A stretch of 55,594 bases of DNA from Sphingobium indicum BiD32 (GTDB taxonomy: Bacteria > Pseudomonadota > Alphaproteobacteria > Sphingomonadales > Sphingomonadaceae), in assembly GCF_000382885.1 (NCBI RefSeq), contig NZ_CAVK010000143.1:1-55594 (forward strand). The letters are read 5' to 3'. A program made the translations under genes and the position numbers. Below the pieces are notes generated by a model. It made no database searches. It was not told the origin of the DNA and saw nothing but the letters and a program-made list of their open reading frames with translations. Of this stretch, positions 46,303-55,374 are shown piece by piece. How positions within the stretch are numbered: position 1 is the stretch's first letter; the number at the start of each line of letters is the position of its first letter.

Positions 46303-47037
46303 TCAGTCGGCGGAGGCCGCCAGCATCCGATAATCGCGAATACCCAGTTCCAGCAGCCGTGCCTCCGCGCGCAGCAAATGGGTGCGGCCGAGCGGATTGG
46401 GCGCGTGCAATGTATTTTGCAGGACAACGTCGGTCGTCACCGTGACGATACGTTCCAGCCCGGTCATCAGCACGGTCGCCATGCTGAATACCGGCGATTG
46501 CGGCTGGGCGAGCTCACCATCCATCTGATCGACCATCAGCCGCATGACCGGCTGGGCCGCGCGGACACGATGCATCATCATCCGTTCATTTTGCGCGTCG
46601 GCCATGCGGTTACGCAAGTGGAGCAGGCGCGAATGTTTGACCCAGAAGCCATGATAGGCCGTGACGAACGCCAATGTGCGTTCACCCAGATCCGCGTCGT
46701 CCCAACGCGCGCGGAGCAGACCGACATATTCATCCTCCGCCGTCGCCATCACCGGTTCCAGCACGGCAAGCAGCAATTCTGTGAGGTCGATGAAATAATT
46801 ATAGAGCGAGGTCATGCCGAGCGATGCCTGGCGCGCGACTGCGCTCAGCGAAATCTCGACATCGGGGGGACCGGCCAGCAATTCGTTGGTCGCGGCCAGG
46901 ATCCGGTCGCGCGTGTCGCGCCCCTTGCGTCCCAGCCGCTGGCCATTGAGATTATGGCTGAGCGCCTTGGTAGCGGTTGACGCGCGGGACGGCCTGGCCG
47001 TGCCCTGCTCCATCGTCGCGTCCGCCTTTGCGCTCAA
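46303..47037 (-). CDS. TetR-family transcriptional regulator
   Basis: A ~244-residue TetR regulator with a ~40-residue basic N-terminal arm, then the DNA-binding domain (GRDTRDRILAATNELL, AVARQASLGMTSLYNYF) and a C-terminal ligand domain. The start is uncertain: TTG at 47037 has AGGA at good spacing; ATG at 47013 has no ribosome site; ATG at 47076 overlaps the aldehyde dehydrogenase gene. It follows that gene in the same direction and may be co-transcribed. It likely controls part of the 42-50 kb genes. Confidence 0.83.
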   Translation of the reverse strand: MSAKADATMEQGTARPSRASTATKALSHNLNGQRLGRKGRDTRDRILAATNELLAGPPDVEISLSAVARQASLGMTSLYNYFIDLTELLLAVLEPVMATAEDEYVGLLRARWDDADLGERTLAFVTAYHGFWVKHSRLLHLRNRMADAQNERMMMHRVRAAQPVMRLMVDQMDGELAQPQSPVFSMATVLMTGLERIVTVTTDVVLQNTLHAPNPLGRTHLLRAEARLLELGIRDYRMLAASAD

Positions 47038-47059
47038 AATCCCGTCCTTTACTTGTCCG

Positions 47060-48526
47060 TCAGGCGCGCCATGCAATCAGTTTGGTTTCGAGAAATTCCT
47101 CGATTCCCTCCAGACCCCATTCGCGACCGATGCCACTGGCCTTGTAACCGCCAAAAGGCAAGTCTCCCGCGATGCACATGCCGCCATTCACGCTGACCGA
47201 CCCGGTGCGTATGCGCTTCGCCACTGCTATCGCGCGATCGAGGTCGGCGGAAAAGACGCCGCCGCACAGGCCATAGGCGCTTTCATTGGCGATACGGACA
47301 GCATCATCATCATCCTCGAACGGGATGACGACCAGCACGGGTCCGAAAATCTCTTCCTGGGCGATGCGCATGTCGTTGGTAACGTCGGCAAAGCAGGTTG
47401 GTTCGATGAAATAACCGCTGCCTTTATCCGGCCGCGCCTTGCCCCCTGCCAACAGAGTCGCGCCTTCGGCCTGGCCGATATCGACATAGGACAGCACCCG
47501 CTCCATCTGCCGCTGCGACACGACCGGACCCATGATATGCGCGGGATTGTCATAGTCGCCCCAATTGTCGCCGAAGCTGGCATAGGCATGTTTGAGGACC
47601 GCCTTGGCTTCCTCATAGCGGCTGCGCGGGACCAGCAGGCGCGAATGGACGGCGCAGCCCTGCCCGGCGTGGAACACCAGCATCGACTGGGCGACGTCCA
47701 TGGCGAAATTGGCGCTGTCCTCCAGCACGATCTTGGCCGATTTGCCGCCCAGTTCCAGGAACACGCGCTTGAGCGTTGCCGCGCCCTGTTCCATGATCCG
47801 CTTGCCGACCCCGGTGGAGCCAGTGAAGGAGATGAGATCGACGCGCGGGTCGGTGACGAGCATTTCCCCGGCCAGCGCCGGATCGCTGCCGAAGATGACG
47901 TTGAGGACGCCGGCGGGGAAGCCCGCCGCAAGCGCCAGTTCGCCAAAGATTGCGCCCATGCCCGGCGTGTTGGGCGCGGGTTTCAGGATCACGGTGCAGC
48001 CGGCCAGCAGCGCGGCGACGACCTTGCCCACATTCACGTAGAGCGGCACGTTCCAGGGCGTGATCGCGCCGACGACGCCGACGGGTTCATAGACCGCCTG
48101 ACGCCGGGTTTCAAAACCATAGCCGGTGCGGCCGCCATAATCCTTTTCCCACTTCAGCTGCGGGAAGAGGCGCAGATAATCGTCCCAGCCGTCGAGCGCC
48201 ATATCGACATGGGCGCGCCCGACCGCACCCATCGCCGCGCCGGCCTCATTACGGGCGAGGTCTGACAGGCGTTCGCGATTCTCCTCAAACAGCGCGCGCA
48301 GCTTCGTCACCAGTTCGACGCGCTTTGCGACATTGGTGGACCAGTCGGTCGTGTCGAAAGCGCGCCGGGCCGAGGCGATCGCTTCGTCGACATCGGCGGC
48401 GGAGGCATTGGCGGCCTTGCCCACCGGCTGTCCGGTCCAGGGACTGATGACGTCGAAGGTCGCGCCACCCTGCGCATCGCGCAGCACGCCGTCGATAAAG
48501 AGCTTTGCGTCGGGGAGAGTGATCAT
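47060..48526 (-). CDS. NAD(P)+-dependent aldehyde dehydrogenase
   Basis: A 488-residue aldehyde dehydrogenase with the full catalytic set: Asn159 (ITPWNVP), Glu258 (FLELGGKS), the FTGSTGVGKRI cofactor turn (234-244) and nucleophile Cys291 (HAGQGCAVHS). It oxidises an aldehyde to an acid in the cytoplasm. Retro-aldol removal of a side chain by an Ltp-DUF35 complex can leave an aldehyde or ketone, so this enzyme may act just after it (inference). It lies 37 bases after the SDR gene and before TetR. Confidence 0.93.
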   Translation of the reverse strand: MITLPDAKLFIDGVLRDAQGGATFDVISPWTGQPVGKAANASAADVDEAIASARRAFDTTDWSTNVAKRVELVTKLRALFEENRERLSDLARNEAGAAMGAVGRAHVDMALDGWDDYLRLFPQLKWEKDYGGRTGYGFETRRQAVYEPVGVVGAITPWNVPLYVNVGKVVAALLAGCTVILKPAPNTPGMGAIFGELALAAGFPAGVLNVIFGSDPALAGEMLVTDPRVDLISFTGSTGVGKRIMEQGAATLKRVFLELGGKSAKIVLEDSANFAMDVAQSMLVFHAGQGCAVHSRLLVPRSRYEEAKAVLKHAYASFGDNWGDYDNPAHIMGPVVSQRQMERVLSYVDIGQAEGATLLAGGKARPDKGSGYFIEPTCFADVTNDMRIAQEEIFGPVLVVIPFEDDDDAVRIANESAYGLCGGVFSADLDRAIAVAKRIRTGSVSVNGGMCIAGDLPFGGYKASGIGREWGLEGIEEFLETKLIAWRA

Positions 48527-48563
48527 GGCTGCGGTCTTTCTGTCGAATGTCGGGAAGGGAGGA

Positions 48564-49301
48564 TCAGCTGCGGCGGGCGCTGAGCGCGACGGTGCCCATA
48601 TGCAAATCGGCGGGCATGTCGATGACCGCGCGAAAGGCGTCGGTGACGCTATTATAATGGCTTATCGCCCGTTCACGGGGATTAAGGCCGACTTTGGCAT
48701 TTTCCTGCATGAAGCGGACGGCGACATCCATCGGCCAGTTCGTGCCGGTCTTGGTTTCATCCATCATCTGCCCGGCCTGCACCACGGTGACGCGGACTTT
48801 GTCCGCCTCCAGTTCGCGCGCCCACAGGTCGGACATATATTCGACGCCCAGCTTGCCGCCGGCGTAAAGCCACAGCATCGGCATCTTGATGGCGACGGAT
48901 TCGCTGCTGACATTGATGATATGCCCCCCGCCGCGCAGCAGCGGCAGCGCTTCGCGGGCGCAGTAGATCGGCCCGGCAACATTGGTCATCAGCGACGCGA
49001 CAATCTGGTCGTCGCGCACGTCGCCAAGGGTGAAGGGTTCGTAGATGGCGGCGTTGTTGATCAGCACGTCGATATGCTCATGCTGCGCGGCAATGGTTGC
49101 AAAGGCAGCCCGCACCGAGTCAGGGTCGCCGACATCGCATTGCAGTGCCAGATGCGGTGCGCCCAGTTCCGCCGCAACCGCTTCGACCTTCGACAATGTG
49201 CGGCCAAGCAGGATCACGGTTTCCCCATCGCGCGCAAAACGCCGGGCGAGCGCACGGCCAAGGCCATCGCCGGCTCCAGTGATCACGATCGTCTTGGCCA
49301 T
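48564..49301 (-). CDS. SDR-family oxidoreductase
   Basis: A 245-residue short-chain dehydrogenase: ITGAGDGLGRALARRFA, LLGRTLSKV (Arg after beta-2, NADP-type), INNAAIYEP, NVSSES, and a TyrAGGK active site in WLYAGGKLGVEYM. VQAGQMMDET replaces the usual PG loop. The ATG at 49301 follows GCAGGAT; the open frame upstream has no family sequence. It is encoded just before the aldehyde dehydrogenase. Confidence 0.88.
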   Translation of the reverse strand: MAKTIVITGAGDGLGRALARRFARDGETVILLGRTLSKVEAVAAELGAPHLALQCDVGDPDSVRAAFATIAAQHEHIDVLINNAAIYEPFTLGDVRDDQIVASLMTNVAGPIYCAREALPLLRGGGHIINVSSESVAIKMPMLWLYAGGKLGVEYMSDLWARELEADKVRVTVVQAGQMMDETKTGTNWPMDVAVRFMQENAKVGLNPRERAISHYNSVTDAFRAVIDMPADLHMGTVALSARRS

Positions 49302-49400
49302 ATCCTGCTCCGCTTGTCCTGATTGTCGCTTCATTCCTTCCCGCACCGGCGCGCGCGCGGCAAGGGGGCTGGTCATCGCGCGCGCGATAGCTGTATGCGC

Positions 49401-50183
49401 CTAGCCCGCCGGGCGGGCGAAATCGGCGGGATAGAGTGACAGGTCGCCATCATAGGCGATGCCGCCGGGCCAGAATGTCGTGCCGCTGACCTTCGCGAAA
49501 TAATGGACGGTGCGCGCGACCGAGCCGGAGGCGGAGCGCGGGGCGAAGGCGACACCGCTGGGGCTGACGCCGCGGGCGCGGGCGCTGAAATCCTTGACGG
49601 TGAACAGCAGGTCGTCGGTCTGCTGCGCACAAAATACCAGGTCGCTGCCGGGGCAATAGCGTTTGGGTTCAAGCTGGACCGGCGACAGGCGACCGCGCTT
49701 CATGCCGACCTTGCCCGGCACGCGGGTGACTTCGGGGGAATGGACCGTGTCATACCAGTGATGATATTCCGCCTCCCGCCCGGCGACGAAATTGGCCAGG
49801 ATGATGCTGACCCCGGAAAAGGGCTGGTCGGGGCGATGATTGGGACTGAACGCCCAGTCGCCATACATGGCGTAGCTGTGGATACGCTCGCTCTCGTCGC
49901 TGTCGTCGATCAGCCCGGCGTCGCGCGCCTGCGCCAGCAGGGGAGCCAGCGCGGGCAGGTCTATTTCCGGGGTCGCCGTGTCATGTTCATAGACGCTCAG
50001 ATAGCGCCAGGGCTGTGGAATGTCGGGCATGATCTGCTGCGGCGTCAATTCATAGCGGTCGGCGCTACGGAAGCCGCGCAGCCGGGCAAGGTCGTCACGA
50101 TGCGGGCCGTCGAACCAGGCGGCATAGTCGGCTTCCCGTCCAGCGGGGACGTTGTGCAGGTGGATAGTGGTGTGCAGGCTCAT
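49401..50183 (-). CDS. Duplicated dimeric alpha/beta-barrel (EthD/DUF-like) protein
   Basis: A 260-residue protein without a name I can defend. It contains two related halves: residues ~1-115 (HLHNVPAGREADYAAWFDG, then HRDDLARLRGFRSADRYEL) and ~120-260 (ILANFVAGREAEYHHWYDT, then HSPEVTRVPGKVGMKRG). Each half looks like a ferredoxin-like dimeric alpha/beta-barrel domain, as in EthD or small monooxygenase/isomerase proteins, so one chain can form the barrel that others build as dimers. The ATG at 50183 follows AGAGGGCAGAGGA. It stands between SDR genes; role unknown. Confidence 0.75.
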   Translation of the reverse strand: MSLHTTIHLHNVPAGREADYAAWFDGPHRDDLARLRGFRSADRYELTPQQIMPDIPQPWRYLSVYEHDTATPEIDLPALAPLLAQARDAGLIDDSDESERIHSYAMYGDWAFSPNHRPDQPFSGVSIILANFVAGREAEYHHWYDTVHSPEVTRVPGKVGMKRGRLSPVQLEPKRYCPGSDLVFCAQQTDDLLFTVKDFSARARGVSPSGVAFAPRSASGSVARTVHYFAKVSGTTFWPGGIAYDGDLSLYPADFARPAG

Positions 50184-50311
50184 TCCTCTGCCCTCTGGCT
50201 GCGCGCGCCGTGACGCTTCTCTCGTGGCACTCCAGCATGGACGGGCGCGGCACGCCAGAGGCTTGGGCATCAGGCGCCGATTGATCGCCGGGGCAATGGC
50301 CCGCCGGTCAA

Positions 50312-50740
50312 TCAGGGCGTATCGAGTGGCGGCACCATCGCCATGTGCAGGCGAGTCAGGCGTGATTCCGCGATCAGCCAATTGCCGCCCACGCGAATAT
50401 AGCGGTCATGATAATGGCCATAGCCAGTCAGCGTGCGCCCGTCGGGCCAGACCAGATGATCCATCATCGGCCAGATTGCCGTGGCTTCATCACCCGTCAT
50501 CGTGATTTCGGGCATATGGACATGATGGACCGTGACTGCGGCTTCCAGCGACCGGCGGATGCTGGAGACGAAGGCCTCACGCCCTTCTATGCGCGGTCCG
50601 CCCGATGCGGTGGCGTCCAGAAGAAAGTCTGGCGTGAACAGGGCCGCCCAACCGTCCCAGCCCTTGCTGTCGAGCAGTCGGCAATAGCGCGCCTTCAGTT
50701 CGCAGATCGCAATCCATTCGGCAAAGTCTGGTGCGGCCAT
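50312..50740 (-). CDS. SnoaL-like (NTF2-fold) protein
   Basis: A 142-residue protein with the cone-shaped SnoaL-like fold: IAICELKARYCRLLDSKGWD, LFTPDFLLDAT, VHHVHMPEITM and YHDRYIRVGGNWLIAESRL. Relatives include scytalone dehydratase-like and ketosteroid isomerase-like enzymes; Asp and His residues in the pocket fit a dehydratase or isomerase role but the substrate is unknown. The start shares one base with the SDR stop upstream (TGATG), so the two are translationally coupled. Confidence 0.85.
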   Translation of the reverse strand: MAAPDFAEWIAICELKARYCRLLDSKGWDGWAALFTPDFLLDATASGGPRIEGREAFVSSIRRSLEAAVTVHHVHMPEITMTGDEATAIWPMMDHLVWPDGRTLTGYGHYHDRYIRVGGNWLIAESRLTRLHMAMVPPLDTP

Positions 50741-51501
50741 CAGAAACGAAAGCCGCGCATCTGGTTGCCGCCGTCGCACAGGATGACCTGATTATTGACG
50801 AAACTGCCTTCGTCGGAGGCGAGGAACAGGGCGAGATTGGAGATGTCCTGCGCCGTGCCCTGCCGCTTGACCGACTGCATGGCTTTCAGCCGTTCCCAAT
50901 TGGCGGGATCGACCCCTTGCAATGCCGCTTCGGTTTCCATCAGGCCCGGCGCGATGCCGACGCAGCGTATCTCGTCCGCGCCGAATTGCTGCGCCATGGC
51001 GTGGGTGAAGATGTTGAGCGACGCCTTGGTGATGCCATAGGCGGTTGCGGGATTATAGCTGGCCATCGAGCATTTGTTGATGATGACGCCCTTTGCACGG
51101 GCCAGCGCCGGGCGCAGCGCTTCGGCGAGCAGCATCGGACCGAAGGTGTTGACCGCGAAGAAATGCTGCCACTTCGCCAAGCCCAGCCCGAAGAAGCCGC
51201 GTGCAATTTCACCCGCGTGCAAGCCTGCATTGTTGATGAGGACGTCAATCCGGTCATGGGTGGCCAGCACGGCGCTGGCAAAGGTCGCGATGTCGGCTTC
51301 CTGCCCCATATCGACATGGTGGACCGACGCGCTGCTGCCAAGCGCCTCGATCAGCGCTTTGCTTTCCGCCAACCCCGCTTCGTTGATGTCGGCCAGGATC
51401 AGCCGTGCGCCCTCCCCTGCAAAGGCCAGCGCGTGGGCGCGGCCCAGTCCGCCCGCGGAGCCTGTGACAAGCACGGTCTTGCCAGTGAAACGATTGGGCA
51501 T
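50740..51501 (-). CDS. SDR-family oxidoreductase
   Basis: A 253-residue short-chain dehydrogenase: VTGSAGGLGRAHALAFA, Asp in LADIN (NAD-type), INNAGLH, NKCSMASYNP and Tyr-x3-Lys (YGITK), then APGLMETE. It resembles the hydroxyacyl-CoA or cyclic alcohol dehydrogenases of degradation clusters. It is flanked by two SnoaL-like genes, coupled to one by overlapping codons and 17 bases from the other. Confidence 0.9.
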   Translation of the reverse strand: MPNRFTGKTVLVTGSAGGLGRAHALAFAGEGARLILADINEAGLAESKALIEALGSSASVHHVDMGQEADIATFASAVLATHDRIDVLINNAGLHAGEIARGFFGLGLAKWQHFFAVNTFGPMLLAEALRPALARAKGVIINKCSMASYNPATAYGITKASLNIFTHAMAQQFGADEIRCVGIAPGLMETEAALQGVDPANWERLKAMQSVKRQGTAQDISNLALFLASDEGSFVNNQVILCDGGNQMRGFRF

Positions 51502-51518
51502 AATCCTGTCCCCTTTTG

Positions 51519-51932
51519 TTATTCTATGCGGGTGAAGGCTACCCGTGCGATCCGCCAGCCCTGTGGCGTGCGGCGAAACATGTCGCTGTAGCGGCCCATA
51601 ACGGTATCGACCGCACCGCCATTGCGGCGTTTGAGCGTGACCAGCACGGTCCAGTCCCCACTTGCGTTATCACCGTCGATGTCGATCCGGGGCGAATGGA
51701 GCATGTGCAGCACCCACAGACTGTTCCCGCTGATCGCGGTGCAGAGAAAGTCGGTGATCGCCTGCGCGCCGTCGAGCAAGCCCATGCCATAATCGCCGAT
51801 AAAATTGTCCGCGAAAATCTCCGCGAGCAGGCGGCGCGCGTGATCCGGGTCGCTGGCCGCCAGATCGGCGGCCGCGCAGTAGCGGGCCTTCAGATTGGCG
51901 ATCGCCAGTGCCTGATCCGCCTGATCACCCAT
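51519..51932 (-). CDS. SnoaL-like (NTF2-fold) protein
   Basis: A 137-residue SnoaL-like protein (LAIANLKARYCAAADL, WVLHMLHSPRIDIDGDNASG, YSDMFRRTPQGWRIARVAF), only distantly similar to the one at 50.3 kb. Its ATG shares one base with the acyl-CoA synthetase stop (TGATG), so it is translationally coupled to it. A dehydratase, isomerase or binding role on a CoA ester or ring intermediate is possible. Confidence 0.83.
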   Translation of the reverse strand: MGDQADQALAIANLKARYCAAADLAASDPDHARRLLAEIFADNFIGDYGMGLLDGAQAITDFLCTAISGNSLWVLHMLHSPRIDIDGDNASGDWTVLVTLKRRNGGAVDTVMGRYSDMFRRTPQGWRIARVAFTRIE

Positions 51933-53614
51933 CAGGCGGCTTCGGCATCCAGTTGTTTGATGACCAGCGCCTTGAGGTCCGCAGTCTTGATCTTGGCGCT
52001 GCCGGTCAGCGACAGGTCATCCTCGCTGAAGAACAGCACGCGGCGCGGCACCTTGTAGCTGGCCAGTTGCGCCTTGGCGAAGCGGCGGATCGCCTCCTCA
52101 TCCAGTGGCGCGCCGACATGGGGCACGATGCAGGTGACGACCAGTTCGCCCAGCGTTTCGTGCGGCACGCCCACGGTCTGCGTTACCTTCACGCCGGGGC
52201 AGGATTTGATGACAGTGTCGATCTCTATCGGAGATACGTTGGCGCCGCCGGTCTTGATGATGTCGTTGAGGCGCCCTTCCCAGTGGAGGCGGCCTTCAGC
52301 ATCGAACCAGCCGCCATCGCCGGTGTGGAAGAAACCGTCGGCATCGACGCTTTCGTCCAATGGCACGCCGATATAGCCCAGCATCAGCGTCGGTCCCTTG
52401 ACCGCGATTTCGCCGCGTTCGCCCAGCGGTACGACGTGCCCGGTCATCGGGTCGAGTATCTTGAAGATATTGCCGGGCAGCGGGGCACCATGGGTGTCGG
52501 CGATCCGTTCTACAGGCGTACCGGAATCAAAGATGGTGCTGATCGTGAAGGTTTCGGTATTGCCATAGGCGCTCATCGGTTCCTGCCAGTCGGTATTGAC
52601 GGTCGGATGGCGGCCAAGCGGGTTGGCGGGGTTCACATAATAGAGGGACGACAGATTGACGGCGTTCCAGTTGGTTGCAGCCTCCAGTTGCGCCCATTGA
52701 TGCGGCCAGGCGAAGGCCATGGTCGCGCGCTCACGCTCCATCAGGGTCAGCGCTTCTTCGGGCTGGAAGGTCGCCTGCAGGATCAGGCTGCCGCCCGATG
52801 ACAAGGCACCGCCAATGGCCATGGCGAAATTGCCCGACCAGAAAAAGCCATTGGCCGACCAAGCGCGGGCGTCCTCCTTCGCGGCAAGAAAGCGTTTCCA
52901 GCGCCACAGTTGCAGCGTGACGCCGCGATGCATCGACAGGATGCCCTTGGGCTTGGCGGTGGAACCGGACGAGAAGAAGAGGACGCCGGGGTCGGCCGGG
53001 GTGACCGTGGCGGCGGTCGCATCGACCAGCGCCTGATCAACCGCATCACCACGCGATAGGAAACTCGCCCAATGCTCGATCATGCCGTCGCCACCGCCGA
53101 CGCAGGCGATGTAGCGCAGGAAGGGAAAATGGGGTGCGGCCAGCGCGCCGGGGCTGGCCGTTGCTATGGCCGGTTCCAGATCGGTGAGGATCGCGGCAAA
53201 ATCCTTTTTGAGGACTTTGCGCTCCATCAGCAGGACGTGGCAGGCCGATGACTGGAGCAGATGGTCCAGTTCGGCGGGGGTGGAGAAAGTGCTGAACGTC
53301 GCGGCGACGCCTCCCGCCAGCGCCGTGCCGAATACCGCCGAAAGAAATTCCGGGCGATTGGTCATCAACACGCCGACGCGGGTGCCCTTCCCCACGCCAC
53401 AGGCGATGAGCGCGCGCGCCACTTCATTCGCGCGCGCCCACAGATCGTCGTAGGTCCAGCGGGTAACGCTGCCCCCTTCATGCATCACCAGCGCTTCGGC
53501 CGGGCCAGAACGGGACGTAACCTCCCGCAACCAGCCGCTCAATGTCAGCGTCCCCAGCCCCGGCTCTTCGCTGAGTGGGGGACCGGCGACGATCGAAAGC
53601 GGCTGGTCGGTCAT
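51932..53614 (-). CDS. AMP-dependent acyl-CoA synthetase
   Basis: A 560-residue adenylate-forming enzyme that activates a carboxylic acid to its CoA ester with ATP. Core motifs are the phosphate loop FFSSGSTAKPKGI, SAYGNTETF (A5 region), HTGDGGWFDAEG, GRLNDIIKTGGANVSPIEID and the C-terminal Lys of GSAKIKTADL. The binding region FWSGNFAMAIGGALSSGG gives no substrate. It probably starts the catabolic sequence encoded around it, parallel to the two CoA-transferases at 20.7 and 24.2 kb. It follows the AcuI-like gene by 21 bases. Confidence 0.92.
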   Translation of the reverse strand: MTDQPLSIVAGPPLSEEPGLGTLTLSGWLREVTSRSGPAEALVMHEGGSVTRWTYDDLWARANEVARALIACGVGKGTRVGVLMTNRPEFLSAVFGTALAGGVAATFSTFSTPAELDHLLQSSACHVLLMERKVLKKDFAAILTDLEPAIATASPGALAAPHFPFLRYIACVGGGDGMIEHWASFLSRGDAVDQALVDATAATVTPADPGVLFFSSGSTAKPKGILSMHRGVTLQLWRWKRFLAAKEDARAWSANGFFWSGNFAMAIGGALSSGGSLILQATFQPEEALTLMERERATMAFAWPHQWAQLEAATNWNAVNLSSLYYVNPANPLGRHPTVNTDWQEPMSAYGNTETFTISTIFDSGTPVERIADTHGAPLPGNIFKILDPMTGHVVPLGERGEIAVKGPTLMLGYIGVPLDESVDADGFFHTGDGGWFDAEGRLHWEGRLNDIIKTGGANVSPIEIDTVIKSCPGVKVTQTVGVPHETLGELVVTCIVPHVGAPLDEEAIRRFAKAQLASYKVPRRVLFFSEDDLSLTGSAKIKTADLKALVIKQLDAEAA

Positions 53615-53635
53615 GATGTGGTCTGGCCCTGTCGT

Positions 53636-54619
53636 TCAGCGGTTCACATTGACGATGATGCGCCCGCGCACCTTGCCGTCGATCAGATCGGCGGCAGCGT
53701 CGGGCGCTTCCGACAAAGTGATTTCATGCGCGATGACACCGAGCAAAGCGGGATCGAGATCGCGTGCCAGCCGTTCCCAGGCTGCAAGACGCGGCGGCTT
53801 TGGCGCCATCACGCTGTCGATGCCGAGCAGGCGCACGCCGCGCAGGATGAAGGGCATGACGGTGACGGGGAAGTCCGCGCCCTGCGCCAGACCGCAGGCC
53901 GCAACCGCACCGCCATAGCGGGTCTGGGCGCAGGCATTCGCCAGCGTGAAGCTGCCGACCGAATCCACGACACCCGCCCAACGCTCCTTCTGAAGCGGCT
54001 TGCCCTTTTCAGAGAGGTCCGCGCGGTCGATGACGCCCGCCGCGCCCAGTTTCGTCAGATAGTCTGCCTCGGCCGCCTTGCCGGTCGAGCCGATGACCTT
54101 GTACCCGGCCTTGCTCAGCAGGGCGACCGCGACGCTACCCACCCCGCCGGTCGCGCCGGTGACCAGTATCTCGCCCTGATCGGGGGTCACGCCCGCCTTG
54201 ACCAGCGCTTCGACACATAGCGCGGCGGTGTAGCCGGCGGTGCCGATCGCCATCGCCTGCGCCCCGGTGAAAGCTGCGGGCAGCGGCACCAGCCAGTCGC
54301 CCTTGAGGCTGGCTACCTGCGCCAGCCCGCCCCAATGGCCTTCGCCCACGCCCCAGCCATTGAGGACCACCTTGTCGCCCGGCTTCCAGTCGGCATGGTC
54401 GGATGTGCGCACGGTACCAACCAGGTCGATGCCGGGTACCATGGGGAATTTGCGCACGACCGGCGACTTGCCGGTGATGGCCAGGCCATCCTTGTAATTA
54501 AGCGTCGAATAGTCGACGTCGATCGTGACATCGCCTTCGGGCAGCTGCGCTTCGTCAATCTGTTGGAGCGATACGCTCTGCTTATCGTCCGTCTTGTCGA
54601 TCACAATGGCTGAAAACAT
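53636..54619 (-). CDS. acuI: MDR-family acrylyl-CoA reductase-like protein (AcuI/YhdH)
   Basis: A 327-residue zinc-free medium-chain reductase of the AcuI/YhdH group: [60 protein letters not shown] and the NADPH turn [20 protein letters not shown]. AcuI reduces acrylyl-CoA to propionyl-CoA. In this setting it may clear a reactive short enoyl-CoA released by side-chain cleavage (inference). It lies four bases after TetR and leads the structural genes of the long minus-strand run. Confidence 0.9.
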   Translation of the reverse strand: MFSAIVIDKTDDKQSVSLQQIDEAQLPEGDVTIDVDYSTLNYKDGLAITGKSPVVRKFPMVPGIDLVGTVRTSDHADWKPGDKVVLNGWGVGEGHWGGLAQVASLKGDWLVPLPAAFTGAQAMAIGTAGYTAALCVEALVKAGVTPDQGEILVTGATGGVGSVAVALLSKAGYKVIGSTGKAAEADYLTKLGAAGVIDRADLSEKGKPLQKERWAGVVDSVGSFTLANACAQTRYGGAVAACGLAQGADFPVTVMPFILRGVRLLGIDSVMAPKPPRLAAWERLARDLDPALLGVIAHEITLSEAPDAAADLIDGKVRGRIIVNVNR

Positions 54620-54622
54620 GGG

Positions 54623-55315
54623 CTAGTCCTTTTTGGAAAGGGAAGGTGATGGATCGGCCGCCGCCACGCCCTGACGCAGACGATCGGCAACTTCGGGGAA
54701 AGCTTCAGCGCGCAGCGATCCGTACATGCACAGGCGCAACGCTTCCTGCGCCATGCGGCGCGCCAGATCGCGCCGCTCGCCATCGTCGCGGGCGTGAGAG
54801 CGTGCCCATACCGGCCACAGGAAGGAACCGGCCAGCATCATCACCGACAACACTTCGACATCAATCCCCGGCTGCGCGAGATCGGTGTCGGCGAAACGCT
54901 GCAACGACCCTTCATATTCGCGCCAGAAAGGATCGGCCATCGGATCGGGCGAGGCCAGCAACTGGAGCAGCCAGATCCGGCACAGTTCAGGATTGTCCAT
55001 CGCGAAAATGGCCAGCCGATCGGTCGTGTCGGCGATGTCGACCTGTTCGACCCGCCGTTCGCCAATCGTTTCAGGATCGCCGAACACGGCACGGAACATG
55101 CTGTCGGACACGCCGTCAGCGGTAGCGGCGATCAGTTTGTCGCGCGTTTCAAAATGCTGATAGGCAGTGCCCCGATTGACGCCGGCCAGCGTCGCCACTT
55201 CCGCCAGGCTGATGCCTTCGGGGCCATGCTTGGCCAGCAGCGCCTGCGCGGCGTCCAATATCGCCTCACGGGTAGCTGCAGGATCGCGAGCGCGTCTTTT
55301 ACGAACGTCCGTCAT
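54623..55315 (-). CDS. TetR-family transcriptional regulator
   Basis: A 230-residue TetR regulator: DNA-binding domain at residues ~13-60 (ATREAILDAAQALLAKHG, AEVATLAGVNRGTAYQHFET) and a ligand domain with a C-terminal extension. It is the first gene of a minus-strand run that includes AcuI-like, acyl-CoA synthetase, SnoaL and SDR genes. A 21-base palindrome about 40 bases upstream of its ATG (55354-55374) is a good autoregulatory operator. Confidence 0.88.
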   Translation of the reverse strand: MTDVRKRRARDPAATREAILDAAQALLAKHGPEGISLAEVATLAGVNRGTAYQHFETRDKLIAATADGVSDSMFRAVFGDPETIGERRVEQVDIADTTDRLAIFAMDNPELCRIWLLQLLASPDPMADPFWREYEGSLQRFADTDLAQPGIDVEVLSVMMLAGSFLWPVWARSHARDDGERRDLARRMAQEALRLCMYGSLRAEAFPEVADRLRQGVAAADPSPSLSKKD

Positions 55316-55353
55316 AGCTTGTGCCTCAATCGCCCTTCAGGCTGTTCTCCATT

Positions 55354-55374
55354 CCCGACACAAAATGTATCGGG
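55354..55374 (-). promoter_or_regulatory. Candidate TetR operator
   Basis: CCCGACACA-AAA-TGTATCGGG: 9-bp arms with a single non-Watson-Crick position and a 3-base centre. It lies 39 bases upstream of the TetR ATG, the place where an autorepressor would bind. A second small hairpin (CGGGCA-GGGC-TGCCCG, 55371-55386) adjoins it. Confidence 0.55.

Noticed and set aside
46814..48265. 483-residue plus-strand open frame
   Set aside because: Antisense to aldehyde dehydrogenase and TetR; no family character.
13164..55315. Calling the island a steroid degradation cluster
   Set aside because: Heteromeric dehydrogenases and Ltp/DUF35 are shared with steroid side-chain degradation, but ketosteroid dehydrogenase, KshA-type 9-alpha-hydroxylase and HsaC-type genes are absent, so the substrate is left open.
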